A DNA stretch of 64,000 nt from positions 62,001 to 126,000 of the forward strand of contig JAGTXO010000072.1 in the NCBI GenBank assembly GCA_019448385.1, in the 5' to 3' direction. Positions 63,354 through 64,000 of the stretch are shown in pieces (position 1 is the stretch's first letter; each line of letters begins with the position of its first letter). Origin of the DNA: Diacronema lutheri (Eukaryota > Haptophyta > Pavlovophyceae > Pavlovales > Pavlovaceae). The notes beneath the pieces are model-generated. The model was not told where the DNA came from. It searched no databases and saw nothing but the letters and a program-made list of their open reading frames with translations. Made by a program: the position numbers and the translations under genes.

Positions 63354-64000
63354 TCGGCTTAGAGCCCGCGCCCCGCTCGGACGCGCTTGACCGCGCGCGC
63401 GCGGCCGACGTCGCCCGCCGCGCCGCGCGCGCGCTCGACGTCGACGCCCCCGTTGGCACGTGCGCCGACGCGCGTGCCGCGCTCGCCGGAGCGCTCGCCG
63501 CAGGCTTTCCCTCCGTAGCCAGCGCGCCGCCACCGTCCGCCGCGCTGCGCGATCGCGCGGATTGTCGCGGGCGACCTCGACGGCGCGGCCGTGCGGTTCG
63601 CAACCCTCGCCGAGCTCGCGGCAGACGGCGCGAACAGCGCAGGCGCGCCGGCCATCTCGACAGCCGCCGAGGCCGCCGCCGCGTTGCCCGCCGCCGCAGC
63701 GCTGCGCGCAGCCGCGTGCGCGGCCAACGACGGCGACGCGTCCGCCGCGCTGCGCGCGATGGGCTCGGCCGGCGCGGATGGCGCACGCGGGCTCGGCGCC
63801 GCAGCGCGCTCATCCGCGCAGCTTCCCCTCCCCCTCTGCGCCGCGGAGCGCACGAAACGCTTGCAGGCGCTCGCGGCGCAGCTCGTAGGTGCCAGCGACG
63901 ATGCCGGCATGGACGGCGCGCCGGTCGGCGCCGCGATGAGCGCGAGCGTCGCCGCGCGCGCCGCGCGCGAGGCGCTGCGCCAGTGCGCGGCGGGCGACGT
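63354..64000 (+). CDS. Inverted partial copy of the hypothetical helical-repeat gene
   Basis: Mirror copy of 48664-49310, on the plus strand and cut by the window end. It shows the same blocks (EPAPRSDALDRARA, VRFATLAELAADGANSAG) and the same frame change, here near 63.55 kb. Whether it is complete beyond the window is unknown. Confidence 0.4.

Larger units (their letters stand above)
58955..64000 (-). repeat. Right arm of the >5-kb inverted duplication
   Basis: The reverse complement of 48664-53709, matching at all positions compared. It begins abruptly within Copia gag and runs to the end of the window, so the full arm is longer than seen. Confidence 0.95.

Noticed and set aside
1-64000. 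tRNA or rRNA genes
   Set aside because: No tRNA A/B-box-containing cloverleaf or rRNA-like stretch was recognised by eye; a covariance-model scan would be needed to exclude them.

Overview
This window is nuclear DNA from a very GC-rich unicellular eukaryote, most likely an alga. Evidence: spliceosomal introns in most conserved genes, a multidomain eukaryotic acetyl-CoA carboxylase, a triose-phosphate/sugar-phosphate translocator, a plant-type Unc13 protein, a proline-rich wall-type glycoprotein, and PIF/Harbinger, Copia and Fanzor elements. Composition looks like roughly three quarters G+C by eye, with long poly-Gly, poly-Ala and poly-C tracts. A haptophyte (for example a pavlovophyte) would fit, but that is inference. 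Almost every inferred intron starts GTGCGCG and ends CGCAG or similar.

Region 1 (0-12.3 kb) is compact and metabolic. A TLC-domain membrane protein and acetyl-CoA carboxylase diverge from a 78-bp spacer. A short-chain dehydrogenase and a TPT-family translocator diverge from a 218-bp spacer. Region 2 (12.6-21.9 kb) is one giant gene for an Unc13/MUN-domain protein with a disordered centre of more than 1,000 residues. Region 3 (22.6-25.6 kb) holds a mitochondrial carrier, a thioredoxin-like [2Fe-2S] protein and a truncated Fanzor nuclease remnant. Region 4 (25.6-35.2 kb) is a run of four minus-strand genes: an FAD monooxygenase, a TPR/SGNH-like protein, a nucleoside hydrolase-membrane-TIR-like fusion, and a membrane-anchored beta-propeller-like protein.

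Region 5 (36.3-42.4 kb, plus strand) has a ubiquitin-protease C-terminal piece, two unknown coding stretches, and a chromodomain fused to a decayed Fanzor (eukaryotic TnpB-like RNA-guided nuclease). Region 6 (43.1-47.3 kb) is a secreted, single-pass Ser-Pro-rich glycoprotein whose repeat tract contains an in-frame 1,521-bp tandem duplication.

Region 7 (48.66-64.0 kb) is a huge inverted duplication. The two arms (48664-53709 and 58955-64000) match wherever compared and run off the window. They carry a hypothetical gene, a PIF/Harbinger element (DDE transposase plus Myb-like protein) and part of a young Copia LTR element. The Copia element (LTRs 52508-52780 and 58246-58518, 5-bp target duplication AGTAG) sits inside the Harbinger Myb-like gene. 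The spacer holds the rest of that Copia copy and a Myb-like piece. The second arm begins abruptly inside gag at a short imperfect homology.

Exon boundaries were inferred by hand from reading frame and family motifs. Where exon lengths sum to a multiple of three this is stated. Functions without clear motifs are left open.
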